From Pyropia yezoensis (lineage: Eukaryota; Rhodophyta; Bangiophyceae; Bangiales; Bangiaceae): a DNA stretch of 64,000 nucleotides. Of the stretch, positions 30,926-43,490 are shown piece after piece (within the stretch, counting starts at the first letter, position 1; every line of letters starts with the position of its first letter). The notes below the pieces were generated by a model, which was given only the letters and a program-made list of their open reading frames with translations, did not search any database and was not told the DNA's origin. The stretch lies in NCBI GenBank assembly GCA_009829735.1, contig CM020618.1, forward strand, positions 11,189,119 to 11,253,118. The letters run 5' to 3'. A program made the position numbers and the translations under genes.

Positions 30926-31969
30926 CGCGCTCTGTTTCGCCGCCGACTGGAGTGGCGTGTGCTCCATGGCTGGAGTGGCAAATACACGCGCGGTGCAACC
31001 ACATGCAACAGACACACTAGTCCTCATCGGGATCAGTCGTCATTAGTTCGTGTACTACACATGTACTGGTGCGAGGCAGTCTACCAGTCTGAGGCTACTT
31101 GCTGTCTGCACGGCTCACATGCGACACGGTTGTCGACCGCCCATGTGAGCGCATTTGTCGTCGTACAGCAACAGAAGACGCGTCGTGAGGAAACCGTGAC
31201 TTTCGGGCAGTCGTTGTGCGTGGCCTCAGCGCGAGCCTTGTCTACTCGCAGGTGCAAAGAGTGCAATCTGAAAACGAGGCAACAATAGGGCAAGGACAGC
31301 GCTCTGCAACCGTCGACAAGCATGGGACGCCTCACTTCGAGCGCGCCTGATGCTCTCGTATGCAGCACAATGTTTGCTCGCCACTGCAGTAAAGTGCGAG
31401 CATATTGTTCTCTACATGCTTGAGCTGAGATGTGGGGGGAGTGGTCTTTACCGACAGCTGCGTCCACGCTCGCCGACAGCACACAACCCTGCCCGCAGCC
31501 AAAGCAGCTGCGCCGATTAAATCCGGACGTCACCCGCAATGGGCGTTTCAGAAAGGTCCTCGCCACCACAGCTACTGCTGTGCTTACCCCACTTTGGCCC
31601 CTATTGCCATCATCCCCCGCGGGCTTCGTCGCGCATCGCAAACTCTCCACTGACCTACATGCCATGTACATCGCCACACCTTCCCACCGCGCTCCCTTTG
31701 TCCGTTGCTTTTGCGATTCCAGTTCGTGTCTGTCGCGAATCGCCTCCCGCCGGCTCTTTACTCTGCTTTCTGAGGTGCATGCGACCACCTCGCAGCGCCC
31801 TCACTCGCACTGGAGCGACCCGCGGAGGCACCAGTCACAATCGCAGTCGCAATCACCTGCGTTTACTCCTGCCGATGGAGGCCGACAAGGTCCTGGGGGT
31901 ACCAGCGCCCGAGGTGCGCCCCGACACTGACCGCCACAGGGCAATCGTCACACACACCTCGGCCGCGGC
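30926..31969. other. Spacer, no gene seen
   Basis: About 1 kb with moderate GC and only short frames. The plus-strand frame from about 31540 runs into the Ala/Pro-rich minisatellite and is not convincing as a gene. Confidence 0.4.
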
Positions 31970-32690
31970 CACAATCAGACGGCCACCCTGGGAGGCGCCA
32001 TCGCCACCCGCCGCGTCGGCCGCCGTGGCCCGTCGCCCCAGCGCCGCCTCCACCCGCCCCGCCGGCCGCGGCCACAGCCTGGCGGCCGCCCGTGCCGACC
32101 GCACCTCCAGCTGCCGCGCTGGACGCCGCTGCCGCCGCCCCAGCGCCGCCAGCACCCGCCTCGCCGGCCGCCACGGCCGCCACCCAAGCGACACCACCAC
32201 CGGCCCGACGCGGCTCCAGCCACAGCCAGGCGGTCGCCCGTGCTCACGCCACCGCCGACCACCGCGCGGGGCCGCTTTGTCCCCCACCCCGGCGCCGCCA
32301 CCGCCAGCCGCCGCGTCGGCCGTCGTGGCCACCGGCTCGAGTGCCGCCTCCACCCACCGACGCGGCCGCGGCCATGGCCGCGCGGCCACCCGTGGCGGCG
32401 CCAGCGCAGCCACCGCGCCGGGCCGCCGTGGTTGCCGCCCCAGGGCCGAGTCCATGTGCCGGCGGGCTGCCGCGGCCATGGCCGGGCGGCCGCCCATGGC
32501 AGCGCCACCGCTAGCCGCCCGCCGCTGGCCGTCGTGGCCGCCGCCCCAGCAGCGCCATCACCCGCCCGACGCGCCGCGGCCATGGACGGGCGGCCGCCCG
32601 TGGCGACGCCACCGCCGGCCGCTGCGTCGGCTGCCGCGGCCGCTGCTCCTGCGCGGCCGCTACGCGGAGCCGTGACGGTTCTGCCAGCCG
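31970..32690 (+). repeat. Degenerate ~105-bp GC-rich minisatellite
   Basis: Blocks like GCGTCGGCCGTCGTGGCC recur near 32012, 32155, 32305, 32412, 32530 and 32622, spaced about 100-150 bp, with CCATGGCC-rich sequence between. Both strands read as Ala/Pro/Arg low complexity. Second copy about 40135-40855. Confidence 0.5.
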
Positions 32691-33664
32691 TCGACGCTGA
32701 ACGCCGCGCGGGCAGCCCGCCAAGATGACCTGACGAGTGTGCGGGTTCCCGCTCCCTCTGCTTTGCCACGCGGGCCGCGGCCGAGGGGATCGGTTGGGCG
32801 ACGCTCCGCGTGGTCGTCTACTCAGCTGCTATGAGACTGCCGCCGCTGGCGGCGTGTCGTGAAAGCCGCACGTCGGTATGAGGAGGTGGGAACTCGAGAC
32901 TGCATCCACTGGAGAGTATAATCATCGTCACACACACGACTGGACGCAAGATCGTAGGGCACCCTCCGCCTCATGCGACTGGTAGGGCGACAGATTCCGA
33001 GAGATCAATCGTGAGAGCCAATAGGAAGAGAGAATCTGGGGATATCTCCACAAAACGAGCCATTTTGTGGTTTATTATTAGAAATCCACAAGGATGTGCC
33101 TCTGACAGGTTGTCGACTCATGCCCCGCGACGGACAGCGCCGTGCGCTCGAGACAATGAACGTAGGTCTGCTTGGCTGGAGTGGCTGCCAATGAGTGGCC
33201 CAGACGCGGCCACGCAAGGGGCAGGCGACGTACGCACGCTGACGTCCTCTGTTTGACCGCATCCTGCACACGTCACGGCAGCCTCCGACTGTCATGACCA
33301 TTGACAGGCGGAAACGAGGCGCGGTGAGATTCCGTTGACAGCGTCTGGACGCACAGTGTCAGGTGGGCGATCCTCACCAGTCGGTGCAACCTGCACCGGC
33401 CGAAGCGCCGCTCCAAGGAACTTGCCATCTGTTGGGCTCCAGCCGGCGGCGCAGGTGCCAACAGTCGCCTTCGGAAGTGTGTTCAAAGAAAGGTATGTTT
33501 GCATCCATCCAGGGAGAATGGGAAGGGAGATCTGTTGTACTGTGATGCGTCTTTGACTCGACGTGCGCACCGTCTGCACGCTTTTTTGCATGATTCTCAC
33601 CGCAGTAGTCTTGTTTTCCCAAGCGTGCTTGACACTGTTGTTTTTGCAGCCTCGTTCAGGAGCC
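32691..33664 (+). other. Upstream region of PIF1, first copy, with a candidate 5' exon
   Basis: GTATGT at 33493 and TTTTTGCAG just before 33650 delimit a likely intron upstream of the PIF1 ATG. The equivalent sites in the second copy are 41655 and 41809. No other gene is seen. Confidence 0.4.
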
Positions 33665-34219
33665 ATGGAGATTGAACCGGGACCGGCTGGGACACCAGTC
33701 ACGTTGGACCCCACGCAGCAACGGGCCTTGGACCACTTCCAGTCGGGTCTGAATGAGGCTCTTCGGCAGAGCTGGGAGCGGAAGAGTGAGGTCCTGCGTC
33801 GGATGATTGCTGCAGCGTATTCAAAGTGGAGCCAGGACGAGGTGGCTGTCACTGCACTGGCCGGATCAGCTGCTCTCGTGCTTGGAGGCCAAACTCTTCA
33901 TTCTTTGTTTGGCATGGACACTCGTCCGCTGTCCAGGGGAGCATGGCTGCGTATCATCCTCCAGCGGCATGCTGTGTGTGCGTGTCTGAACGCTCTCCGT
34001 GTGCTGTCATAGATGAGATTTGCACGGTGCCATCCTCCCTGTTTGACCGTCTGAGCTACGTCATGCGCCGGGTTGGTGCTCCACACATGCAGCATCGTCC
34101 GTTTTCTGGTTGTCAAGTGGTGGGTATGTTAATCATTTGTGCTTTTGTCCGTGGCCTGCATCTTGCGGCCCTCTGCGCCGCCGTCCGTGATTCTACTGTC
34201 TGCATTTTACTGGCCACCA
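33665..34219 (+). pseudogene. PIF1 helicase start, first copy, broken by indels and gap
   Basis: Same gene as 41825-43373 but damaged. Compared with that copy it lacks CT and one G around 33765-33785, so the P-loop GRAGSGKS is destroyed. It also lacks one T before the Walker B motif, creating a stop at 34010-34012. It ends at the N gap. These look like sequencing errors at a contig end and not biological decay. Confidence 0.8.
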
Positions 34220-34719
34220 NNNNNNNNNNNNNNNNNNNNNNNNNNNNNNNNNNNNNNNNNNNNNNNNNNNNNNNNNNNNNNNNNNNNNNNNNNNNNNNNN
34301 NNNNNNNNNNNNNNNNNNNNNNNNNNNNNNNNNNNNNNNNNNNNNNNNNNNNNNNNNNNNNNNNNNNNNNNNNNNNNNNNNNNNNNNNNNNNNNNNNNNN
34401 NNNNNNNNNNNNNNNNNNNNNNNNNNNNNNNNNNNNNNNNNNNNNNNNNNNNNNNNNNNNNNNNNNNNNNNNNNNNNNNNNNNNNNNNNNNNNNNNNNNN
34501 NNNNNNNNNNNNNNNNNNNNNNNNNNNNNNNNNNNNNNNNNNNNNNNNNNNNNNNNNNNNNNNNNNNNNNNNNNNNNNNNNNNNNNNNNNNNNNNNNNNN
34601 NNNNNNNNNNNNNNNNNNNNNNNNNNNNNNNNNNNNNNNNNNNNNNNNNNNNNNNNNNNNNNNNNNNNNNNNNNNNNNNNNNNNNNNNNNNNNNNNNNNN
34701 NNNNNNNNNNNNNNNNNNN
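34220..34719. other. Assembly gap of exactly 500 N
   Basis: A round-number gap separating two copies of the same 7.67-kb sequence. Translations across it are meaningless. Confidence 0.99.
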
Positions 34720-36114
34720 CGTCCGGCGGTAGTGGCGCTCGACAAGGACCAGCGGCGGGAAGCTGTTGTCTTTTGTGACTGCAATCACCATTGACAGCGT
34801 CGTCCTCCGTTCCGCCCTGGCCATGCAGAGGTGTTGCGCCAGCTGGCCACGCTTTTAGACCAAGTGAACCACGAGGCGTCGTGGCGGATCTACTGGCTCG
34901 GTCGACGTTGGACGCAGACCCTAAGGACGATGACGACCATGCGCCCATCGTCATCTTACTGCGCGAGCTGCACTTCGTGCAGTTGGGTCTGCGCTCTTTC
35001 TCGTGCATGTTTGAGGCGCACGCTGGGCTGTCGTCAACTCTTGCCAACGGTCTGCGGTGCGTTGCGGCGTCGATTGACCAATTTGTGGCGGAGTGGCGCA
35101 ACGACCGGAAGGGTCAACCCGGTACCAGAGCAAGTGGGAGGGCGGCGGGCGCTCGCAGGCGGACATGGCTCGCGATTTTCGCGCGGCATACCCATCCGCT
35201 GCTAGAAGCCATGAACGAACCGGTACCTGCGCGCCTTCTCTACCTCAGTGTCGCCCCGAGCCGTTTCTTTGGAAGGAAGTGTTGTCCACCGGCATGTGCT
35301 CGAAGCACTACGCCAAGGCACACAAGTTCTCGCCGGGCGCCATGACGTTCTGTTGCGGGTCCAAGCACCCTCTGATTATCGCCTTCTCCGTCCTGGACCG
35401 CAAGGAGGCGCCTCAGGTTCTGCTCAACATGCTGCTCTCCCGTTTTGCGCGCCTGCCGCGGTTCCTCATCTACGACTTCTCTTGTGGCGCTTTCCGTGTG
35501 GCGCTCGGGAAGCTGGCTTGGCTTCTGCTGGACTGCACCGTGGTGTCGGACCGGTTCCATATCTTCAATCATCTGTGCTCGGACGCATTCGACCCGCGTT
35601 CGTATGCCAAGCTGGACGGAGTGGACTAGGGGGCTCCAGAGCAGCGTAACGCACCCATCCGTCGCATCCAGACTACGCTCCAGGGCATGGGCGTTGTGCC
35701 CTACACCAACCTCTTGGCGTACCAGACGGCCATTCTGAACCACACGAGGCACAAACCAAGTGGGCTTTGAAGGTGGAACGTCTACCTGACGACTGCGACC
35801 TTGCCGGTCGATTCTTCACGCTCTATCCTTGCTGGTGCTGCGACGAGCCCGATTCGGCGGCAGACGCCATCACCGACTCCGAGTCTTCCGCCGATGACGT
35901 AGATGAGATCGTGCCAGAAGACAACAGGGCAATGCAGTTGGACGAGGGCGAGGGTGAGCGTGAGCGTGATTGTGAGCGCGCGAGTGGGAGTGATCCTGAC
36001 TATGCCACTGTGTCTGGAGATATATCCGCGTCTACGAGCGTGAGCTCATTGAGTGGGGAGGGGAGTGCCGAGGAGAGTGGTGCCGGGGACTCGATGGGTG
36101 CCGATGGGGCGTGA
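34720..36114 (+). pseudogene. KDZ transposase C-terminal part, second copy
   Basis: Repeats 26552-27945. Single-base indels near 34760, 34810, 34875 and 35104 break the frame. The block 35093-35629 is intact and includes the IYDFSCGAF Asp and the DRFH motif. The TAG before GAPEQRN is present here too (35627-35629), so it is unlikely to be a random read error. An extra AC at about 35744 shifts the frame before the acidic tail. Confidence 0.75.
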
Positions 36115-39100
36115 CATGGCCCTGCATTGATGTAGGTGCTCTTTTATTCTTTGCTGCCGTAGGTCGTGGTCGGCGGGCCTACCCCCGCGCCGCCGTCGCG
36201 GTCGGGCAGCACGTACTCGGCGGTGGCGCCGCCGCCGTCGCCGTCGCGGTCGGCGAGCACCTCGGCGGCGGCGGCGGCGGTGCCGCCGCCGCCCGAGCGG
36301 TCGGCGAGCGCCCTCTCCGCGGCTGCGCCGTCGTTGCGGTGGGAGGGGCGGCCGGGGGGGGGGCGGGGGGGGGGGGGGGCGCCTGACGGCGACGCGCCGA
36401 CGCTGTCGCTCGGCGGGGGGCTGAAGGACGTGCTGCTCGGGCCACCGACGGGGGGGGGGGGGGGGGGGCGCGCGAGGGGGGCGGGGGGGTGGGGGGAGGG
36501 GTTGCTGGCGTGGCTGCCTGTGGGGTTGGCGCGCCGCCGGTGCGGCGGGCAGAGAGCTTTGCGGAGACGGTGATGAGGGGGGGAGGGGGTGTACGCCTGG
36601 GGGGGGGGAGGCGAGGTTGTGTCGCCCGTTACGACGACCGCGACGGCGGCCAGCCGCGGCCGCCGTGGCCGCCTCTCCGGCACGCGCTGGGGGGCGTCGG
36701 GCCGCGGGGGGGTGGCGGCCGCGGCGGGGGTGGCGGCGGTAGTGGCATGGCATCATTGGGGGGGGTGCCGAGGGGGGTGGTCGTGGCGGGGTGGGGGTGG
36801 GGGTGGTGGCGGTGGTGGTGGGGGAGGGGGTGGGGATGGGAGTGGCAGGGGCCGGTCGGTGCGGAGTAAGGTGAGCCGCTGGCTGTTTTTCGGGTGCCGG
36901 CGACGGACGTCGGCGGTGGGGGTGAGGCGGCGGGTCGGCGTGGCGTCGCTGCTGCGGGTGTGACTTGGTGGAGGGGGGAGGGGTGAGGGGGGTCGGCCGG
37001 CGGCGAGGGTGGCGGCGAGAGACGCTGGTGGGCCGACGGTTGAGGTATCGGTATGAAGGCACCCGGGCGGCACGGATGTGGCAGCAGCAACGCATGCAGC
37101 AGGAGACGGAGGCCACGCTGGCTGCCGCCCCATCGGCGAGCAGCTGCTTCGCGTGGTGAGCAAGTATTGCCGTAAAAGTGCCGTCGCTCACCTGTCGTGC
37201 CCCCGCTCCACCTCGCTCCCGACCTTCTTCCAGCCGCCTCGTTCGTCCCTCTTACCCTCGTCAAAACTGCGCTCCTCCGCCCCGCCGACCCCCCACGCGC
37301 CACCCTAACATCACACTCCCACCTCCTTGTCGCCCCCCTCCCACGCAATCATGTTGAGGTCCACCAACGGGAGACACTATCAGCCACCGCCAGAGACGAC
37401 CATGTGGCGGCATGTCGCCAGCGCGGACACAACGTAAGACAGCGACCGGATCATCCCGACGACACGGAGAGGTGGCGTTACATACGGCACATTGGTGATC
37501 ACCCTCGCTGCCGCAGAGGTGCTAGGCGCCCCTCACCAGGTCGGCCGTGCTCGCGGTCGCGACGAAAACGTGGTCCATGAACTCGGGCAATAGACGGCCG
37601 ACTTGCTGCAGTGGTGCGTCGCTGGAGCTGTGGTCGCGGCGCCTCGGAGTGGAAAAAGACGCGCGACGCGGGATGAGGACGGAGGGATGGCAGATTGGGC
37701 TCAACACACCCCGCTTGGCCAGGGGTAAACGACCGCGAGAGGACCTGTCTCCTGCAGCCCAGATGGAAGACGGACCACAATTCCAGGGGGCCACCATGGG
37801 TTTTATGCCCGATGAAACAGATGTCAACCATTGAATCTAGCTTTTTGGGTAGAATTCAATGCCGAGAATGAACCAAATGCACAACGATTGTAAATGGTTG
37901 GTGATACTTGCGAGCGCATCGCTCTGTAACTCTCTCGCACACGGAGATCGTACCTTGTTTCTTCCTGACCCTCCTCCTCTTACCGCATGCCTATAGCGAC
38001 TCGCCAAGCGACTGAAGCGCAGAGGCGGGGACGTGACGCCCATCTGGCGGCGCCCATCGGCTGCCATCAACTTCGGCCTCGAAGCCAAATGCTGGCAGCA
38101 GCATCCACGTGTGTATTGCCGGCGTGCATGAGTGCTCACAGGCACGACTACCAGAACCCCGTCTGTCTGAGGTGTGCGCCGGGCAGGTCCCTCAAACTAT
38201 CGCCGGCAGACCCGTCGACGACCGCCGACAAGTATGTCCAGTCCCGCCAGGCCCTATCAGCTAACGCCGGCCCCGTCTCGTACGCCGCAGAGAAGAGCCA
38301 TGTGTTGTCACTTTCCAGGTCCTATGGTGCATGCCGGCCGTGAGCTGCGTGGACAGCCGCTGAGCGACGCGATGGCTCGGCCTTCAAAGAGTCCGGTCCA
38401 CTACTGTCCGTGCCGCGTTCCCACGCGTCCTCTTCTTTAGCAAGAAGGATGCTGTGATAGTCACTGTACTCTAACAGCGTTGAAGACCTGCTGTGCGCTG
38501 CGGTAGTCGTAGTGCAATGGCCTTGACCACAGGGTTGACACGACAGCTTGCCTGAGTTCAGTCACTGGCATCCACGAGGGTCATTATCTCAGTCTCCCTG
38601 TGACCGTGAGTAGGCATCGGCAGCGGCCGATGGCTCCTCGCCGTGTAATCAGGTGAGGTTCACCCTGCGTCACCCACCGACTGCAAAGTACGAAATCACC
38701 GTTGCACGCTTCCCAACACTGCTGAGGTCGCGCACTCGGGTGCTATGGTGAAAGGGCCAGCTGTGCACAGTTCCAGGAGTCTGCGCTTGCCCACAGTGCC
38801 AAGAGTGCAACCATGTGCAAGTTGGTGGGGTTGCGCTCATGCGCGCATTCGTAGGAGTGCACTCTGGTGACGATTTGGGGAGCAAGCTGACTCACACGGG
38901 TGGAAGGCGTCACACATCCGCACACTGCTGGGGTTTCACGCTCTGGCGCACTAGTGGGTGTGCACACTTGTTACATTAGTGAGCGCTTACACCTGCCCGC
39001 ACTTGCGAGAGTGCACAGTGGCGCACTTTGGAGGGGCCACACACTTGCGCTCATTGGCGAGTGGCACACAGACGCGCACTGTAGATGGTGCGCGCTCTGT

Positions 39101-41824
39101 TTCGCCGCCGACTGGAGTGGCGTGTGCTCCATGGCTGGAGTGGCAAATACACGCGCGGTGCAACCACATGCAACAGACACACTAGTCCTCATCGGGATCA
39201 GTCGTCATTAGTTCGTGTACTACACATGTACTGGTGCGAGGCAGTCTACCAGTCTGAGGCTACTTGCTGTCTGCACGGCTCACATGCGACACGGTTGTCG
39301 ACCGCCCATGTGAGCGCATTTGTCGTCGTACAGCAACAGAAGACGCGTCGTGAGGAAACCGTGACTTTCGGGCAGTCGTTGTGCGTGGCCTCAGCGCGAG
39401 CCTTGTCTACTCGCAGGTGCAAAGAGTGCAATCTGAAAACGAGGCAACAATAGGGCAAGGACAGCGCTCTGCAACCGTCGACAAGCATGGGACGCCTCAC
39501 TTCGAGCGCGCCTGATGCTCTCGTATGCAGCACAATGTTTGCTCGCCACTGCAGTAAAGTGCGAGCATATTGTTCTCTACATGCTTGAGCTGAGATGTGG
39601 GGGGAGTGGTCTTTACCGACAGCTGCGTCCCACGCTCGCCGACAGCACACAACCCTGCCCGCAGCCAAAGCAGCTGCGCCGATTAAATCCGGACGTCACC
39701 CGCAATGGGCGTTTCAGAAAGGTCCTCGCCACCACAGCTACTGCTGTGCTTACCCCACTTTGGCCCCTATTGCCATCATCCCCCGCGGGCTTCGTCGCGC
39801 ATCGCAAACTCTCACTGACCTACATGCCATGTACATCGCCACACCTTCCCACCGCGCTCCCTTTGTCCGTTGCTTTTGCGATTCCAGTTCGTGTCTGTCG
39901 CGAATCGCCTCCCGCCGGCTCTTTACTCTGCTTTCTGAGGTGCATGCGACCACCTCGCAGCGCCCTCACTCGCACTGGAGCGACCCGCGGAGGCACCAGT
40001 CACAATCGCAGTCGCAATCACCTGCGTTACTCCTGCCGATGGAGGCCGACAAGGTCCTGGGGGTACCAGCGCCCGAGGTGCGCCCCGACACTGACCGCCA
40101 CAGGGCAATCGTCACACACACCTCGGCCGCGGCCACAATCAGACGGCCACCCTGGGAGGCGCCATCGCCACCCGCCGCGTCGGCCGCCGTGGCCGTCGCC
40201 CCAGCGCCGCCTCCACCCGCCCCGCCGGCCGCGGCCACAGCCTGGCGGCCGCCCGTGCCGACCGCACCTCCAGCTGCCGCGCTGGACGCCGCTGCCGCCG
40301 GCCCAGCGCCGCCAGCACCCGCCTCGCCGGCCGCCACGGCCGCCACCCAAGCGACACCACCACCGGCCCGACGCGGCTCCAGCCACAGCCAGGCGGTCGC
40401 CCGTGCTCACGCCACCGCCGACCACCGCGCGGGCCGCTTTGTCCCCCACCCCGGCGCCGCCACCGCCAGCCGCCGCGTCGGCCGTCGTGGCCACCGCTCG
40501 AGTGCCGCCTCCACCCACCCGACGCGGCCGCGGCCATGGCCGCGCGGCCACCCGTGGCGGCGCCAGCGCCAGCCACCGCGCCGGCCGCCGTGGTTGCCGC
40601 CCCAGGGCCGAGTCCATGTGCCGGCGGCTGCCGCGGCCATGGCCGGGCGGCCGCCCATGGCAGCGCCACCGCTAGCCGCCGCGCTGGCCGTCGTGGCCGC
40701 CGCCCCAGCAGCGCCATCACCCGCCCGACGCGCCCGCGGCCATGGACGGGCGGCCACCCGTGGCGACGCCACCGCCGGCCGCTGCGTCGGCTGCCGCGGC
40801 CGCTGCTCCTGCGCGGCCGCTACGCGGAGCCGTGACGGTTCTGCCAGCCGTCGACGCTGAACGCCGCGCGGGCAGCCCGCCAAGATGACCTGACGAGTGT
40901 GCGGGTTCCCGCTCCCTCTGCTTTGCCACGCGGGCCGCGGCCGAGGGGATCGGTTGGGCGACGCTCCGCGTGGTCGTCTACTCAGCTGCTATGAGACTGC
41001 CGCCGCTGGCGGCGTGTCGTGAAAGCCGCACGTCGGTATGAGGAGGTGGGAACTCGAGACTGCATCCACTGGAGAGGTATAATCATCGTCACACACACGA
41101 CTGGACGCAAGATCGTAGGGCACCCTCCGCCTCATGCGACTGGTAGGGCGACAGATTCCGAGAGATCAATCGTGAGAGCCAATAGGAAGAGAGAATCTGG
41201 GGATATCTCCACAAAACGAGCCATTTTGTGGTTTATTATTAGAAATCCACAAGGATGTGCCTCTGACAGGTTGTCGACTCATGCCCCCGCGACGGACAGC
41301 GCCGTGCGCTCGAGACAATGAACGTAGGTCTGCTTGGCTGGAGTGGCTGCCAATGAGTGGCCCAGACGCGGCCACGCAAGGGGCAGGCGACGTACGCACG
41401 CTGACGTCCTCTGTATGACCGCATCCTGCACACGTCACGGCAGCCTCCGACTGTCATGACCATTGACAGGCGGAAGCGAGGCGCGGTGAGATTCCGTTGA
41501 CAGCGTCTGGACGCACAGTGTCAGGTGGGCGATCCTCACCAGTCGGTGCAACCTGCACCGGCCGAAGCGCCGCTCCAAGGAACTTGCCATCTGTTGGGCT
41601 CCAGCCGGCGGCGCAGGTGCCAACAGTCGCCTTCGGAAGTGTGTTCAAAGAAAGGTATGTTTGCATCCATCCAGGGAGAATGGGAAGGGAGATCTGTTGT
41701 ACTGTGATGCGTCTTTGACTCGACGTGCGCACCGTCTGCACGCTTTTTGCATGATTCTCACCGCAGTAGTCTTGTTTTCCCAAGCGTGCTTGACACTGTT
41801 GTTTTGCAGCCTCGTTCAGGAGCC
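36115..41824. other. Spacer between KDZ and PIF1, second copy
   Basis: Duplicate of 27946-33664: G-rich block, mixed spacer, GCGCACT word cluster (38725-39090), Ala/Pro-type minisatellite (40135-40855) and the PIF1 upstream intron (GTATGT at 41655, TTTTGCAG ending at 41809). A candidate 5' exon ending in LRKCVQRK at 41654 would join in frame to PRSGAMEIEP, but the evidence is thin. No other gene is supported. Confidence 0.45.
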
Positions 41825-43373
41825 ATGGAGATTGAACCGGGACCGGCTGGGACACCAGTCACGTTGGACCCCACGCAGCAACGGGCCTTGGACCACTTCC
41901 AGTCGGGTCTGAATGAGGCTCTCTTCGGCAGAGCTGGGAGCGGGAAGAGTGAGGTCCTGCGTCGGATGATTGCTGCAGCGTATTCAAAGTGGAGCCAGGA
42001 CGAGGTGGCTGTCACTGCACTGGCCGGATCAGCTGCTCTCGTGCTTGGAGGCCAAACTCTTCATTCTTTGTTTGGCATGGACACTCGTCCGCTGTCCAGG
42101 GGAGCATGGCTGCGTATCATCCTCCAGCGGCATGCTGTGTGTGCGTGTCTGAACGCTCTCCGTGTGCTGTTCATAGATGAGATTTGCACGGTGCCATCCT
42201 CCCTGTTTGACCGTCTGAGCTACGTCATGCGCCGGGTTGGTGCTCCACACATGCAGCATCGTCCGTTTTCTGGTTGTCAAGTGGTGGGTATGTTAATCAT
42301 TTTGTGCTTTTGTCCGTGGCCTGCATCTTGCGGCCCTCTGCGCCGCCGTCCGTGATTCTACTGTCTGCATTTTACTGGCCACCAGGGTTCTCGTGCTGAC
42401 CATGCCCGTGACTTCCTGTCGTCGATTTTTCTTAGCTGCAGTTGCCGGCGACCCGCTGCAAGCCGCCCCTGTGAGAGTGACGGACACGTCGGTGGACCGC
42501 ATGGTTTTTGATTGTGCCATGTGGCGGGCAACGTTTGAGGGCGAGGGCGGTGTGGTTCACTGCCTGACGGGTTGCCACAGGCAGTCACGCGACAGCGACT
42601 TCCAGGACATCCTCGACAGGGTGCGCTGGGGTCGCGCGGACCGCAGTGTCGTCGACCGCATCAACGCGACGTGGACGGCTGCCTTTGATGGCCTGGTGAC
42701 CAAGCTGCGCATCAAGAAGAGTGCCGCGCTCGACATCAACACGGGACAACTGGCAACCATTGAAGCGCCCGAGCACCGGTTTATGGCGCAGGACGTCATC
42801 GTCCAAGAGTCCAGCGGGCTCGTTGACGACCCTTATGCTATGCTGCGAACCTTGGTGGACCTTACGCTTTCGCTGAAGCTGACAGCCGCAGTCGTTCTTA
42901 CGCGCAAACTACAGGGACTACCGGCCGGGACAAGGGGCACGGTCACGGACATCGTCGTCAAGAACATTGTCGACGATGACGGGACACGGTCGGTGAAGGT
43001 GGTTTCGTGTGACTTTGGTGGGTGTGTTGTTTGCGTTGAGCCGATGCGCTTCTCCGCGTATGACTCACGGGGGGTGGAGGTCGCGTTCTGTATGCAGCTA
43101 CCACTCCTGCTTGGGTGGGCCATCACGGTGCACAGGTCGCATGGCATGACACTTGATGCTGTTGAGATTGACTTTGACGTAGACACGTGGTCCACGAGTG
43201 GCCTTATCTACACGGCTCTCTCACGCGTCCGGTCTTTCTCTGCCCTCCGTGTGCGTGGCCTCCGCCCTGATCTCATCCGCGTCAGCCGCTGTGCAGTGGC
43301 GTACTTCGAGCGGCAGCTACGGGAGAATAATGTGGACCCGTCGGACGATGGGAGGCCTGGGGTTGAGACGTAG
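41825..43373 (+). CDS. PIF1-family DNA helicase, one intron
   Basis: ATG at 41825, with an intron 42288-42441 (GTATGT...CTGCAG; an alternative acceptor at 42435 adds two residues) and a stop at 43373, giving 464 residues. All superfamily 1B PIF1 motifs are in order: GRAGSGKS (Walker A), ALAGSAALVLGGQTLHSLFG, VLFIDEIC (Walker B), GDPLQAAPV, LTGCHRQSRDSDFQDIL, and QLPLLLGWAITVHRSHG with GLIYTALSRVRSF. The enzyme unwinds DNA 5' to 3'. The usual HKSQG of motif V is HRSHG here. It is shorter than cellular PIF1 and has no visible organelle leader, which fits a mobile-element or expanded family copy. It stops 117 bp from the end of a convergent gene and lies 5.7 kb downstream of the KDZ transposase. 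Confidence 0.85.
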
Positions 43374-43490
43374 GACATGGATCGTTTAAGTAGAGAGGTC
43401 GAGTGCACCTTTCCCACGTGCGCCATTCAAAAGATGTCACCGCGGTCGCGCCCCTACCACGCACACTCGCAGTAAGCGCTCCGATACTGC

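Larger units (their letters stand above)
26552..34219 (+). repeat. 7.67-kb block, first copy (likely unmerged contig overlap)
   Basis: Nearly identical to 34720-42385, offset by 8160-8168 bases. It ends exactly at the N gap. Differences are chiefly 1-2 base indels, for example two that destroy the PIF1 P-loop in this copy. Its right end carries the errors, as expected of a contig end. Confidence 0.9.
34720..42385 (+). repeat. 7.67-kb block, second copy (likely unmerged contig overlap)
   Basis: Begins at the first base after the gap with the sequence found at 26552. Its left end carries several single-base indels absent from the first copy (34755-35110), while its right end is clean. The sequence continues past 42385 into the rest of PIF1. 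Confidence 0.9.

Noticed and set aside
34193-35101. Frames running through the N gap
   Set aside because: They consist mostly of undetermined residues and have no meaning across an assembly gap.
26552-42385. Genuine tandem duplication of an 8-kb unit
   Set aside because: The copies abut a 500-N gap exactly and differ mainly by small indels concentrated at contig ends, which fits an unmerged overlap better.
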